This document shows, piece after piece, positions 46,401 to 59,194 of a DNA stretch of 64,000 nucleotides. Under the pieces are notes generated by a model. The model was not told the origin of the DNA, ran no database searches, and saw only the letters and a list, made by a program, of their open reading frames with translations. How positions within the stretch are numbered: position 1 is the stretch's first letter; each line of letters opens with the position of its first letter. This DNA is from Omphiscola glabra (lineage: Eukaryota; Mollusca; Gastropoda; Lymnaeidae), in the NCBI GenBank assembly GCA_964017045.1, contig OZ024794.1, positions 51,551,608 to 51,615,607 of the forward strand. The letters are read 5' to 3'. The translations under genes and the position numbers were made by a program.

Positions 46401-49400
46401 GAGTGAAGTTTTGATAGAAAATAGTAAAGAGAAAAGCAAAAAGGCGCATTGAACACAGTCATTAAACTTATAGTGTGTGTAATTAACATTTTAAACAATT
46501 GTTGCCGTAAATATGTAATGTCCAAACCGATACATTTATAAATACTTATAATGAAGTTAGTGGTATTCATTATTACCATCAAATGAAAGATGACCTATGC
46601 TGCACATTCTGTTATTGTTTTTTTAAACATATGTATAATAAAATAAAACTATCAACTTATAATTGTGCTGTGCTTTTTCTTACCAGAAGGTTAGCATCCA
46701 TGACAATTGGAAATGTACTAACTTCATAATGAAGTTAGTGAGATAATACATTTTGTTTGACAGGAAGAACCAATTATAATTTTTTTTGCACATTTTTATT
46801 GATACAAGAAAACACAAAATTGTTACAAGGAAAAAAAGAAGAATATATATAAAACTATAAAATGTTGTTTATTTATGAAATTAATTTCATTTAAGACATT
46901 TCTGGAAGGTTACCAGCTTTAGCCTGGCTAGAACATATTCATTATTGTAAAATTTAAAAGTGCTTTTTACACATTTAAAAAATAATAAAACTTGATCAGT
47001 ATAAGTATCCAAGATCCAATTATACTTTTCAAAATTTAATGGTACTACAGGCAGCATATATTTAATCTGGTGGGTTTGTCTCTGCACAAATACTTTATAA
47101 AAATCATTTTCTTTTTATTTAACCCCCCCCCCCCCCCCCGTAACTTTATATAACTATATGAATAATATAATGGTTGAAAAATATTCAAATGAATTATGAC
47201 TATTAGGAAGCAAAGTATCTCGAAAAAGTTGCGGCATTACAATACAATATCATGCATTTCCTTTTTGAGAAGAAAAAAAATATGTATTAAAGATAAAAGG
47301 CACAAAGAAAAAAAAACTTATCTACTTGCTCTTTGATGTTAGGCTCTCTGGTTTATTTGGATGAAATTATTTTAAAAAAAATTATTGCATTGGTGAAAAA
47401 GTCCACCTGTTGAAGATTGGGCACAAAGAAATTTGAGATCTTAAACAAATGCAATCAATTTAAATGTGTGGCTTTGTGTCACTCCAGTGCTTTTGTTATC
47501 AAGCTATATGTAAAGATCATTGTTTACAGATACTGGCTGCTTGTGCCTAGCGAAAAGTAAAGTTAACAGATTTATTTTCTATTTGTGAAGTGTATTTTTG
47601 TGTCACCCTCTGAAACACTTCGGAATTCTGTATTTTTTTAACCATTTAAAATATGGCCATTCTTGGTTTGTTAAAATAAAAAACAATTTCTTCAGATCCA
47701 AAAAAATGAATTTTGCACACCCTTGCAAGGTAAAGTGATTTTTTTTTTTAGTAACATTTATAAAGCAAACACAAAAAATAATTTTAAAAGTTCAACTTTT
47801 AAAAATTTTATTAGAGTATCATTTTTATAAATGCATTTGTAACCAAATAAAATATGTTCTGATATTTTGTGTGCAAGTCAATCAAGTAGTTGACATCACA
47901 TGCTTTTAAGATGTTTATCAAATGAAATCATATTTAATCAGTCATTTAAATGGGCATTAATATGATTCACGTATCGCATCTATCACGTAACCATTAGTTT
48001 TTATGGACATCACAGTTTTAAAAAAAATGAAAATAATTTGTATTTTATTTATATAAATATTGAGACAATCCTCTTGCTAAACATTGTGTAAATAAAACCT
48101 AGACCAGGCCTTTGCCAACTCTAACAGGCAAGATCTGTAATTACCCTTTGAAGGTAATATAAATACAATCATGCCTGCAGAACACTATCTTCATCTTTTA
48201 ATAAATTTAAGTTAACACAGTCATCATACAGTGTAAATAAACTCTTAAACATATACTCAGCTGCTGCATGAGCTGAGGTGAATGGAAATATACTTTTGAA
48301 AACAGGCATTGGCTTTTGGTAGGCCAGTGAGCAGTGTGTATTATATGTCTGTGGCCAGTCTGATATAGAAGGATCCAATTTAGTGGATTCATGTTTAAGG
48401 ATGGTTGAAACCAGTAGAAGGGATTAAAAAGAATCTAATCTCCAACTCTTTGTAATTTTTTAATATTAACAGGTTTTTAGCTTTTAGCAAAGCTTTTTCT
48501 ATGCGGCGGGTTTACAGTGAATAAGATCCTAGAAGAAAGACATTTCTTTTTTAAAAAGCAGATCTTTTTTTGTGAGCATTTCTTGGGTTTAGCATGGTCC
48601 CGAAAATCTAAGATAATGGAAAGACTGTCTTTTTAAAAAAATTTTTTTTTTAAAAAGCTATCAATGCTGAACATAAAAAAAACTAAGTAAATTGAAAATC
48701 AGAATAAAGATTTATAAAAAAAAAAATTGTTTTCAGTGAAAATTTTTATTATCAACGTATTTATATATTGTGTAAGGAAGGTTTTTGCCATGAAACAACA
48801 TATGTTGTGTTGCTATTATCATGTGTTAAAATGAAATTTTTCAGTCTTAAACATATACTATCTGCATAAATTGACACACTGCCCTTGAAAAAGTTTGTGC
48901 ATGCCCTCATAAAATTCTGTTTCTTAGGGCAGTTTTTTTATGCTCATTAACTACATTTTGAATATTACCCTGATAAATCTGTTTTTGAACAATTAAAAAA
49001 AAAATATTTTTTTTCCTTTTACTTTTATTGTGTTGAATTATTTATTTTAAAAAATTAACAAATGATCACCTTAGCAGAATCTACCATTTATTATTTCATT
49101 ATTAGTTGTGAAACCTTAAATTAAGGACATAGAATGCAATAGAAAAAAGTCTTTTTACACTACATAGCAATTTGTTTCTGCAGAACGTGTACATAGTTAT
49201 TTAAAGTTGTCTAAGAACTGTTCATATACTATGTTGTGTAAAAATAATGTGAGCAGGTCTAAATTCTTGTTTTTTTTTTTTAAAATCTTTAAGTCACTGG
49301 AGTTAATTCTGTTGCTGGTTTACTTCCTTTATTTTATGATGGTGAGCTTCTAAGTTAATATGTAGAGTTGAAGTATTCCCAATTATTTTCATCAACTTGT

Positions 49401-49849
49401 TTTTAACATGTGCAGTGTTAGCACATTTTATAAGCTTGTAACTTTGTTATTGTGTAGTGTGAAATGGTATTAAGTGTTAGTATTGTTGTAATACCCTTTA
49501 GAATTAAACTTGATACAATGCTGAGGGTTTATTGTTGTTATTTCTTTTCCAATCATAAATTTTATAATGACTATCATTAGTAGTGGTCTTAAACAATATA
49601 TATATAATATATACACACAGACACAAATTCAATACTGGCATTAAATGTGGATTTCAAAATTGAATTCAGGAAGAGAAGGCACTAAATGTGTTCCATGTGC
49701 AAATTTAAATAAATTTGTGATCTAATATGCATATAGAAATTAATTTACTTTTTTATATAATGAATAATTAAACACTATCAGATTAGTGAGACAATGCTAG
49801 TCATTTACATGGTCAACCCTTGTGAATGGTCTGTCACACATAGATGTAA
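43500..49849. other. Long AT-rich region, probably 3' UTR then intergenic
   Basis: 6.3 kb with no supportable gene. Overlapping AATAAA signals near 44250 (CAATAAATAAATG) could end the three-module transcript, and later candidates exist at 46638. Poly-C runs: 44443-44461 (19) and 47123-47139 (17). A (TA)/(CA)-rich stretch lies near 49595-49625. The reverse frame at 48169-48378 has protein-like composition but no known domain. Confidence 0.5.
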
Positions 49850-50304
49850 TAATAATAATACTAAAGTTCATTTGAAAAATCACGCTTCATCCCCAAAGGC
49901 TCGAAGTGCGGTACAAAAACAAAGATGGGAGATAATAACTAGCTGGAAAAGATGGTAGACAACTTAACCCCAGAAGGTGTTTGCGAAATAGAAGAGTTTT
50001 TTAAATTCGTTTTGAAGGACTCCAGCGTCTGGCTATTTCTGAGAGTGTCAGGAAGGGTGTTCCAAATGGTTGGGCCAGCAAATGCGAACATGCGCTTTCC
50101 GTAAGTCTCAAGGCGAACACGCGGTATCGAGAGTTTGCCACTATCGGATGAGCGGAGTTGTCTAGTGGGTACATAAGGCGTCATGAGCGCTTGGAGATAG
50201 GCTGGCGCCAGGTCATGCAAGCAGCGGTAGTACAGAGTTGCAATTTTGTACTCTATACGAGCGCGGACCAGCAGCCAATGCAGTTCTAATACTAAGACCA
50301 ACAA
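49850..50304 (-). mobile_element. CR1/Jockey-type LINE, 3' end fragment
   Basis: The reverse strand encodes the usual C-terminal region of these reverse transcriptases: LHWLLVRARIEYKIATLYYR, LHDLAPAYLQALMTPY, RQLRSSDSGKLSIPRV and FAGPTIWNTLPDTLR. It is followed by CACTTCGAGCCTTTGGGGAT and ends in an ATTATTATTATTA tail (forward 49848-49860), as expected for 3' termini of this group. It is 5'-truncated, and the frame is nearly intact. Confidence 0.9.
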
Positions 50305-50344
50305 GGGTTGAACATTTGACCTATGTAAATCTGCAAACAGGTCA

Positions 50345-53300
50345 TCAGCTTTCCACAGATTTCACTTTATAGGCTTTTATATGAAAAACAAATCCATTGC
50401 TGTACTGCGGAAGATTCAACTCTCCAGATACAATACGGAAAGGGCTTCGGAAAGGATTAATGACAGGTGTACTTAGAGAGCTCATTTTAGTTATTTTTAG
50501 GTTTTCCTTGGTGTGTGTAATGCTGTAGAGGCAGTAATCTGTACAATAGAAGGGTATTGCTTGTTTCTGAAAAAAACATAAAATGTGTCATCAAAAAAGT
50601 ATAAATGTTCAAAATAAAATTTAATAAGTTAATAACAGTAGATACTTTTTAATTGAACCTTTTTTATGCATTTAGAAGTATTTCAGTTTGTATATCTAAA
50701 AAATCGTTAAAAAATAATTACAACTGACTTGCTTCAGTAGCTTTTTTTTTGCCTAAATGCAATCCATTTTAAAAGAACGATACGACATACAAGAAATATA
50801 TGAGACAACATTTGTGACTTACTAACAATAAGTGAATGGTCTCCACAAATCCAGGATAAGCACTTAGACCAGCATTGAACCCTAAGAATTAAAAATAGGA
50901 TTACAAAAGTAAAATGATAAATCAAATAATAATTATCTTCAATAAAAATTTTTAAATAATTAAATTTTTAAAGAATTTATCAAAAATTATTTAAAATTTA
51001 AGTACATTAGGTCAAATTATGTTTTAAAATGACATGGGGTGTGCGTTAATCTTACATGAAATTAAACAATGAACCTCAGTTTTTGTTTCAAGCCTTACCA
51101 ATGGCAAAATGAGGTTGTGGTAAATCATTCATGTTGTTTGTGTGGTAGAGACCAGAATGGACATGGAAAATGAGATTCTCTTGTTGATGAACATTATTGT
51201 GAACTTTTTCAGACAGCTCATCTCCAAAAAGGTGTATGTGCACTTTATAGGGTTTCAAAAGTCTTGCCAATTCCTAGAACATATAAAAAATAGAAATGAA
51301 CATTTCCGCTGATCAAAAAAATAATAAATGGAAATCACCATTTCTATGGGTTGTGCAAATTATAGAAGGGTACAATTATTTTTATTCGACACCCCCCCTC
51401 CCCATGCCAATAAATGAAGCTACTTTACCTCTCATCTGTAATATTACTGTATTATTAAGAAAGAAGGAACACAAACATATAATGCTCTTATTGTAAATAA
51501 CATTTTATGACTAAGCTATTTAAAAATACTCACTAGGAATGGGTGGAACATTTCTGCTTCTTTTTCTGCCCCAATGAGATGTACATGAATACTTTGGGTT
51601 AATTTTATGTTCTCAAATGCGGAGGGATCTGTTGTAAAAAATGTGTAAGTTTTAAATCATGCAACTTATTTCTATAATTTTAAATACTCTTTTAATGCAG
51701 CTAATTACTCTCTTTGTTAAAGGGATAATATATTATAGTTTTCAAAAAAATAATTGTGACAGATGCTAAGTATTACTTTAAATTTAACACCAGGCATTCT
51801 TATAACCTTTACTTGATTTTAAAATACCCCCTCTTCCCTTTTTCCATGTAAAACCATAATTTTTGCACTCAAATGTTAATAAATGTTAATAAAAATATTT
51901 GTAAAAACCCGATTTTCTGGCGTGTGGCCACACTTAGTTAAGAACCCCTGATATAGACATACCAAATAAAAAAGATCATAAGCTTATGGATTAATTTTCA
52001 ACTTTATATTCAGACTATCAAATGTGTTCCAATAATGGATAATATAGCTGCTATTTACAAAATAAATGAAAATTACTTATTAAAAAAAAATGGTATTACA
52101 GGTTTTTGGAAGGCTGTTGGTGATAATCCAGTAGAGCGTAAGCGGATAATGTAAGAGGCCACAGATTATGGAATCGAACCAAAATCCCCTGAAGTTATAG
52201 TAATCAGACCAATTAGTGAGTGGATTTTCCAAGGCTGGGGCTTCTGTGGGAGGATTTTCTAAAACTGCACCTTCAAGAGGAAGTGCATATGGCTTTTCAT
52301 TACTCTCTAACTCTCCTAGAAAAGAATAGAAAGAAATAATGATGAAATTTAGAAAAGATTTGTATTACCAAAAAATATAACTAAGAAGCCAGTTTAACCA
52401 TTGATATCTAAATTTCCAAAACAACTAAAAAGCAAGAAAGACAACTCAACAAACATTAAACTTTGTAAATGAATTGTTTTTTAATTCATTGCTGTTGTTT
52501 TATTACCCCAGAGCAGTTTAAAAGTACTTTTACAAAACACATAATCACCATTGTTTGCAGCTTGTAAAAATCTTTCCTGATAATGTTTTGTTGATTAAAA
52601 AAAAAAAAAATCGCTACTTGATACGTGATCAGCAGACATAATAAAAGACTTGTAATTAACACTATCAACATGACATCAAAGTTACATTATTACCAAAAGG
52701 AAGACAAAATTTGCTGTCTGTTTTTTGACATTCTCTTCTCCATAAGCCCTTATCATGGACATCATTTTTCTCTAAGAGACTTCTCAACTTCTCTAAAGTA
52801 AAGTTTCTGTTTGTGGTATCTGAAAAGTAAACAAGCTTTATAGTTCCTTCAATGTACATTTGTCAAAAAAGAAATAACATAGTTGGAATCTTAATAAGTC
52901 TGGATAATTTGAATTGAAATTGATTAATCACTTGGGTACGGCACTCAAAAGATATTTTTAAAACTCTAATTAGAAAACAAAACTGGTAAATCTACCTTTT
53001 TAATGTAAAATAATTAAAAACTAACATTAAAAAAAATAATTGTATTTTAGTTTAACTAACATTTTACGAACTCAAAAGGAAGATCTGTCATTTGTGACTC
53101 CATCTGCATATATCGTTTCAATTTTGTACACCATATATTGTGATCTTCCTGCCAAGATTTTAGTTGACATTCTTCATCGCAATACATCACTGCATCACAG
53201 TTAACACTTTCAAAAAATTACCAGAAAAACTGATTAATATATATACATACATATATTTACTATTGAATGTCATAAAAGTTAATTTATTAAGTATCAAAAT

Positions 53301-55496
53301 ACTGAGATTTGAAAAGGAGGGGGTGTGGCAAACTTGTCATACTTTGGGACAAATCCAGGTAAAATGTGTTGTACCTGGTAGGAGGCATTGTGGCACACTT
53401 CTTATGATTTTCAGGCTTGTCTTATCAAACCACAATTGAACAAGCTTTGAATGTATTTGAGATGTTACTGAAATTTACTCTTTATATATTACTAGAGTGT
53501 CACAAGTTTTCATGCAAAACATTTTAATACAACATGACAATGCATAATTATGCCCCCACCCCCCACTATTCTGAACAAGTTCATAGATCCACAGTAGTAT
53601 TCAGGGTAATTGTTTAGACAAATATATTTTTTAAAACAGCTCTATATTTATTATCATTTAAGGATAATTGTGATTTGGTTTGTTATTCATTTATAGCACT
53701 CTGAGATTAATAAAAATATATCGGTAATTATTTTAAAAGCTTAATCATTTAAACTGCAATAGCAAAATCATACACATAATAAGTTAATAATCTCTATAAC
53801 AAATTCAAATTTATCTACATTGAAGTTAGTAAAAGGGAGAGGAACAATACAATTTATTACCATGAATGAAACATTTTTTCTGATCCTCTCAATCCACAGT
53901 AATAGCACATGCGGAAGACAAAACATTTCTTTATTTTTTCTAAAAGTATATGGTCTGTTTGGTTCTGACTGTTAAGGAGGTTAACACCAAATTGGGCAAC
54001 CTTAAGAACTGTTTCTCTGAATTGTAAAAAATGTTTTTTATAATATTATTTAAATATAAGGTTACAAATATGTTAATAATTTATTAATTTATATAAGATC
54101 AAGAAGTACATAGCTAAAATTTAAAATTTAATTTAAAAAATGTAACTTCCAAGATGCTAACCTTTTTGATTTGTTAATTTTTTTACTTGAAAATTTTTCT
54201 ACTTGAAAATTTTTCTAAAATATCTTTTAGTACCGATAGCATTAAGTTAATTAATATGACTTTTTATAAACTATAACAAAAGGCAACCTACTTTGTAATA
54301 AAAGGACTTCTTATCAAAAGACTATGCGGACGTCTTGGTTGTTTTTTCTTTGGGTGCAAACAGGCATGATAAAAGAGTCTCATAGCCTGTTTTTCAAAAG
54401 TCATTCTGTCTGACAGAGCTATGCTTGTGTGCAAGGGTTCACTTGTAGCATTGGAAGTGATTGGCATGACACCCATCAATCGAACTTTATCAGAATCTGG
54501 TACTAAATATTGTTAACTTATTATAAGAGGGTTGAACTGGGGTAAAGTTTTTGAGTAGATTAATGAGACACAATTTGTGTAATTAAAACAATATATATTA
54601 AGCTTTAATTATCATTACACAATATACAATTTCAAACGTTTCAACAAATGCCTTCATCAGAACCACATTAAAAATACATTAATATAATTATTCTATCATT
54701 TTCTATGGAAAACAAATTAATAAAAAGATTTGGTATGTTGACTGCATAGAGTATAAACCAAATTCACAATTTTACATAGCTGCAATGTATTTTTCCTGTT
54801 GGTTTTTATATTGTACTTTCACTCACTTTCTTTCTGTACTTCTGATCTTTGTATTTGTTAGGGACTTGTGCCCATTCTTATACTTTTCATTAATTTTTTA
54901 GGGATGGTAGGATATACATATATGATATATTATGTAAAATTAATTTATAATTATATTAATATTTTTTGTTGTATTTATGAAAGCATTTGAAGAAGCGTAT
55001 TTGAATTTGTTAAGACATTTAAGGATCAGAAAGTCAATAAGGCAAACAAAACAAAGTTATGTTGAAATGTTCAATAGTCCTGACATCTGTAAAGTGAAAC
55101 TTGGAAAGTTAATGGAAAGACTGGCTACTCTTAGCTGCTAACTAATGTGAACAATAAAGTTATGTAACATCAAAGAGTTGAAATTTCATAGGACAGGGCT
55201 ATTTATTTATTTCTCATAAAATTTAGCAATATTCAGCTGAAAAATTGATTTGCTTCCAATATAAGCTAATACAACTGAATAGTAAAATAAAGATTTAATG
55301 AGCTTGTCAGTTCCATTCAATGACAATACAAGGTAAAAAAGGAAGTTTCATCAATATGATTAGGCCTACCATGTTCCATTTGTCCTATACTCCAACACAC
55401 ATCTTCAATTGGTAGACTTTTTATTTCTTCACGATTATTGTAGCTCCCCTCAAACAGAGCAGATGAATCTTTGATTATACTTGCATTTGCAGCCAT
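50345..55496 (-). CDS. MYND zinc-finger protein, MSS51/ZMYND15-like, complete
   Basis: Ten exons on the reverse strand: 55370-55496 (ATG 55496-55494), 54292-54496, 53861-54016, 53061-53206, 52694-52819, 52100-52315, 51534-51628, 51099-51273, 50823-50881, 50345-50566. They sum to 1,527 nt, 508 residues, with every phase agreeing. A MYND finger at about residues 148-188 has CYYC, CVNCDAVMYC, DEECQ, then W..DH..WC. The second half has the MSS51/ZMYND15 C-terminal signature: GLWRREC, NWSDYYNFRGFWF, HYPLTLYWIITNSLP, IHVHLIGAEKEAE, VHIHLFGDEL, PHFAIGFNAGLSAYPGF and IPFYCTDYC. Yeast Mss51 activates Cox1 translation, vertebrate MSS51 affects muscle mitochondrial metabolism, and ZMYND15 is a testis repressor; sequence alone does not choose between them. 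No clear mitochondrial presequence. The fourth exon (53061-53206) must use a GTTAGT donor; the stronger-looking GTAAAA just before it would break the frame. Confidence 0.92.
51791..51950. mobile_element. Possible hAT MITE in an intron of the MYND gene
   Basis: Left CAGGCATTCTTATAAC and right GTTAAGAACCCCTG could be decayed inverted ends. Flanking octamers agree at only half of the positions. Confidence 0.35.
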
Positions 55497-55813
55497 TTGT
55501 AATAATTTGCTCTTGGTAGGACCAATAAGCGATCTAGATTTATATCAGTTTTCTTTTGAATTTCAATAACTTTCATCCATTCTTAGATGAAGACTCTATA
55601 ACGATAATAATATTAAAAAGAAAATGAGTAATTTCTTATTTCAATGCATTAAATTAAAATGCTATTGTCAACTGCACATCATTAAGCGTTTTAAATTAAT
55701 TAAAAACTCCCTATTTATACAAAAATTAAAAAAAAATTATAATTAGGCCAGTGAATTAACGCTATCCTGGTCCATTCTTTTTTTTGTGTATTTGCACAAT
55801 TATTTTTGACATA
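55497..55813. promoter_or_regulatory. 5' flank of the MYND gene
   Basis: About 320 bp between the start codon and the hairpin at 55814. It should hold the 5' UTR and promoter. No TATA box or initiator can be named with confidence. Confidence 0.35.
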
Positions 55814-55881
55814 GCTGCCATCTTTTAAATCTTTGTTGCCATGAGGTTTCCTCTCATACTCATGGCAACAAAGATGGCAGC
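55814..55881. promoter_or_regulatory. Inverted repeat with GCCATCTT/AAGATGGC arms
   Basis: The 23-bp right arm at 55859-55881 (CTCATGGCAACAAAG then ATGGCAGC) pairs with 55814-55845, which carries an 8-base insertion. The loop is 13 bases. Each arm contains AAGATGGC or its complement, which resembles the YY1 core. The position, about 320-390 bp upstream of the MYND gene start, suggests a promoter element; function is inference. Confidence 0.5.
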
Positions 55882-56802
55882 AGTGAAAAAGAGCAGCGTA
55901 AAAAGACGAGGGTGAAAATGGGGAGGGGAAAGGAAGAGAGTGTGTTTTAGTTACTCATTGACACAAATTAAAAATAAAGGAAAGTAACAATCTGCAGCTA
56001 AACAAAGGGGAGTGCACGCATCCACAGAAACTCAGGGGACTCGTAAAGTGTAAAGTTGACAGAATTTTTTATTTTTAAAGATTAGGGGTTGTTTGTAAAT
56101 TACGTCATGCTAAAAATTAAATTTTTTATACCCCCCCCCCCTGTCTCGAAGTGTCACAAATGCTCTTTAAACCAGCCCCCCCCCATCACATATTTATTTG
56201 TTTAAACGAAAATAAAATTTTATTTTATTCTTTAAAATGTTCCCAAAATGGATTAAGATGTAGTATTATTAGAAAACTGAGTTTCGACCTGAATTTATGT
56301 TTTTAAAATTAATTTAAATAAAGATTCTTTCAACATTAAATTTTTTAGATTTTAAAAAAAAAGGCCTACCTATTACTCTTACTATTTACCTGTAGGCCTA
56401 CTTGTACTTTATTTCTGTATTTTTCAGTTCAAATTTCAAAAGACTATTAAAAATATTCTAGTATTCTAGCAAGGCTACACAAACTCCAAGGCTACACATT
56501 AACACAAAGTCACTCAAACTCAAAGTGCAAATGAAGTCCAAGTGTCATACGTGTGTATTGTATTCAAGTCTGTATGAGTAGGCACACTATTGTGACTGAT
56601 TTCTATAAAGACACTGCAACACAGGAACTACTGGAAGAAGTGGATGCGATCATAATGAAATGGGTATGAGTTAGTATCATAGCCCTAACGAAGCTATACA
56701 AGGTCCAGAGCACCGTACACGTACAGGCTATTGATTTAAATTACAGTAGCTGGTCAAAGAAAAATTGTAAATATATAGCTGGCAGCTTGTGAGACCCTAA
56801 GC
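55882..56802. other. Intergenic sequence with a partial TA-MITE-like fragment
   Basis: 56086-56185 starts AGGGGTTGTTTGTAAATTAC, then GTCATGC, and is followed by C-tracts. This is the layout of the left end of the TA-MITE family, but no right end is visible. No gene seen. Confidence 0.45.
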
Positions 56803-56995
56803 CAGCGGTTATCAAAGATCGGTCGTGACCCCTTTAGGGGTCGACCGACCCTGCAGGGGTCGCCTAAGACCATCGGATAACACATATACTCTACAGTTAT
56901 GAAGCAGCAACGCAAATAATTTTGTTGATGTGGGTCGCCATAACATGAGAAACTGTATTAAAGGGTCGCTGTGTTAGGAAGGTTGAGAACAACTG
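56803..56995. mobile_element. hAT MITE (CAGCGGTTATCAAAG)
   Basis: 193 bp. Ends CAGCGGTTATCAAAG and GGTTGAGAACAACTG. Perfect TSD CCCTAAGC at 56795-56802 and 56996-57003. It is an uninterrupted relative of the nested copy at 7006-8591. Confidence 0.94.
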
Positions 56996-57262
56996 CCCTA
57001 AGCTGTAGTTTATTAATTTTACTTTTAGTTATAGGCATAGGGCATAGGCAAATCCTGCACTGATCATAACTATGACAAGTGATGAGAGAAGAACAAGAAA
57101 GAATTAGTAGTTTATTTAATTATGAATTATGGTTACCATTGAAATCTCTAATTATGACTCCGTTTAAAGTTTAGTCTTAGACAGTCTTACTCTTAGTTAG
57201 TAGTATTGTATGTTCAGTACGCACCAATCAATCCACAAAAGAGAGACAAGTTCGCTGACCAG

Positions 57263-57345
57263 GGTTAAAGTGCAGTTCAGGTGCGTATATTATTTCTTAA
57301 CGCATTTCGTTTTTTAGCAAGTAAACTTACATGTATTCTTTATTA
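57263..57345 (+). repeat. Inverted-pair repeat, left member
   Basis: 57263-57294 is a perfect reverse complement of 60241-60272 (begins GGTTAAAGTGCAGTTCAGGT). Weaker similarity continues for about 50 bp. Confidence 0.9.
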
Positions 57346-57995
57346 ATTAAATCCAGGCAGTAATAGTTAACTAATGCTGAATTATAAAGCCCTTTTTTTT
57401 TTTTATTTGATTTCTAAAGCGTCTTTGAACATCCCCCAACCAATGTTGGTTACATAGCCCCATTTGTTTTGTATTTTTTTCTGTCACACTGGGGCCAGAT
57501 TTTTAACCACCTGTAAGTTAGTATGGTAAATGAAATTTTCAAACTATAGACACGTTCACAAAAAAGAATTAAATACTGGAGGACAAAAAAAAGGGTTAAG
57601 GTTTTATTTATTTTGGGGGGTAGGGGGGGGGGGGGTTGTTGAACCTTATTAGATGTTCCGTTTAGGGATAGGGGCCAAATATTCATGTGTTTTTTTTTCT
57701 TATATGAGATGTAAAATTATAATTCCAAACAAAGGCTCCTGCTTGGGTGAATGGATTTAGATCAAACTTATTAGACATACAATTGATTATCCATATTCAA
57801 ATATCGGTACTGAAGGGTAATTAACTCATAATTTTATTTTATTTTCGTGTCCCAACTGCGTCCCTCGTGGCGGCGGCGCTCGTGATGGCATTCAGAAATG
57901 AACATTTTTTTAAAACCCTTTAGCTAACATTTTAAGGGGCCTGTAAAAAACACAACCTTAAAAAAAAAAAAAACATTCATAAAATAGAATCCGAA
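57346..57995. other. Unassigned AT-rich sequence
   Basis: Includes G-runs at 57614-57636. No gene or complete element recognised. Confidence 0.35.
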
Positions 57996-58575
57996 AGGTA
58001 TCCCGATCCCCAGTGGGATCTCTTCCCAGTGGTGATTCCAGTCCTCAGTATGGGATCCTGCTCCTGAAGGGATCCTGTACTCAGAGAGATCCTGATACAA
58101 TAAAATCCCGTTTCCCGATGGGATCCCTATCCCGGAGGCATCCCAAACTCATTTGGGATCCTGATGGGATACCGTTCCCGGTAGGAATCTCAAGCCCATT
58201 GGAGTCCTGACCTTGGCGAAGCCTATCCCGATAGGATCCAATTTCCCGATGAGATCCCATACCCTTTGGGTTCCTGTTCTCCATGGGATCTCTTTTCCCA
58301 GTGCGATCCCGTTCCAAGATTGGGTCCTGTTCTCCGGTGGGATCCCGTTTCCCGATGGATCCTGTTCTTCCATGGGATCTGGTTTCCCGATGTGATCCTA
58401 TTCCTGGTTTGACCCCATTCTACGATGAGATCCCGATTAAGCAGCGAGATCACATTCATGGGAGTATATATTCTCTGCTGTGATACTGTTACCAGACTGG
58501 ATCACGTTTTCTAAGTTTGATCCCGTTTCCCGTTCGGATCCTGTTCCTCGGTGTGATCACGTTCTCAGAGGGATC
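57996..58575. repeat. Degenerate GGATCC-rich tandem array
   Basis: About 25 loosely related units of roughly 20-25 bases, built on GGGATCCYGTTCCCGATG. Copies are diverged and their spacing varies. Several frames stay open across it on both strands, but none is a gene. Confidence 0.9.
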
Positions 58576-59170
58576 CTTTGTATGAATGGTTTTGGCCCAT
58601 TTTGGCCAATATCCATCAACACAAGAAGCCTTCAACTTCAATATGTATATAGCTTATGCCATAATAATGGACGATTACTTTGGAAATTTCACGTGTAGGC
58701 CCTTTTCATTAGTGTGGTGGGGCTGGAGCGTGGGGGTAAGCTTATGACACGGACGATCGGCAATACGCACGCCCCGCCCGCCCCCCCCCCCAAACCATAT
58801 TTTCCCCTCAGAGCGCTCGGAATATACTGATAGGCCATAGAAGGGAAGCCTTGGTTGGTGGTGGGGCGGGGGGGGGGGGGAATTATAAATGGATTACCGA
58901 CCAAGTCAGCGGACGCACACGTCATCATTGTCCTGGAGTGTAGCTACTGGAAAGTGGGGGGGGGGGGGTATTTATTTGTGCTAATGTGTGATCATGCGTC
59001 CCATTTTTTAAACATTTGTGACGATGCAGAAATGGGGGTGGGATGGGGGAATGTGCCATGATAGCGTGAGGTCATTAAGCAAATACGTTGCCAGTGATTT
59101 GTGGGGTGTAATTTGAAGGTGAGGGCTGGTGATCATATATAATAAGGCGGACTCATTTTCCGTTATTACT
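58576..59170. other. Unassigned sequence with G/C homopolymer runs
   Basis: C- and G-rich runs at about 58779-58791, 58866-58880 and 58958-58968. No gene or complete element recognised. Confidence 0.35.
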
Positions 59171-59194
59171 GGTAGTGGGATCGCTTAGTTCAAA

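Noticed and set aside
48169..48378. Reverse 69-residue frame with protein-like composition (SISDWPQTYNTHCSLAY...)
   Set aside because: No known domain, a second frame is open over the same bases, and no splice-linked exons were found. It lies in a likely 3' UTR or intergenic region.
55890..55912. Forward ATG frame next to the hairpin as a divergent gene start
   Set aside because: It stops after a dozen codons, and no downstream forward exons were recognised between 56 and 64 kb.
58013..58483. Multiple open frames on both strands across the GGATCC array
   Set aside because: Open frames on both strands over a degenerate tandem repeat reflect composition, not coding.
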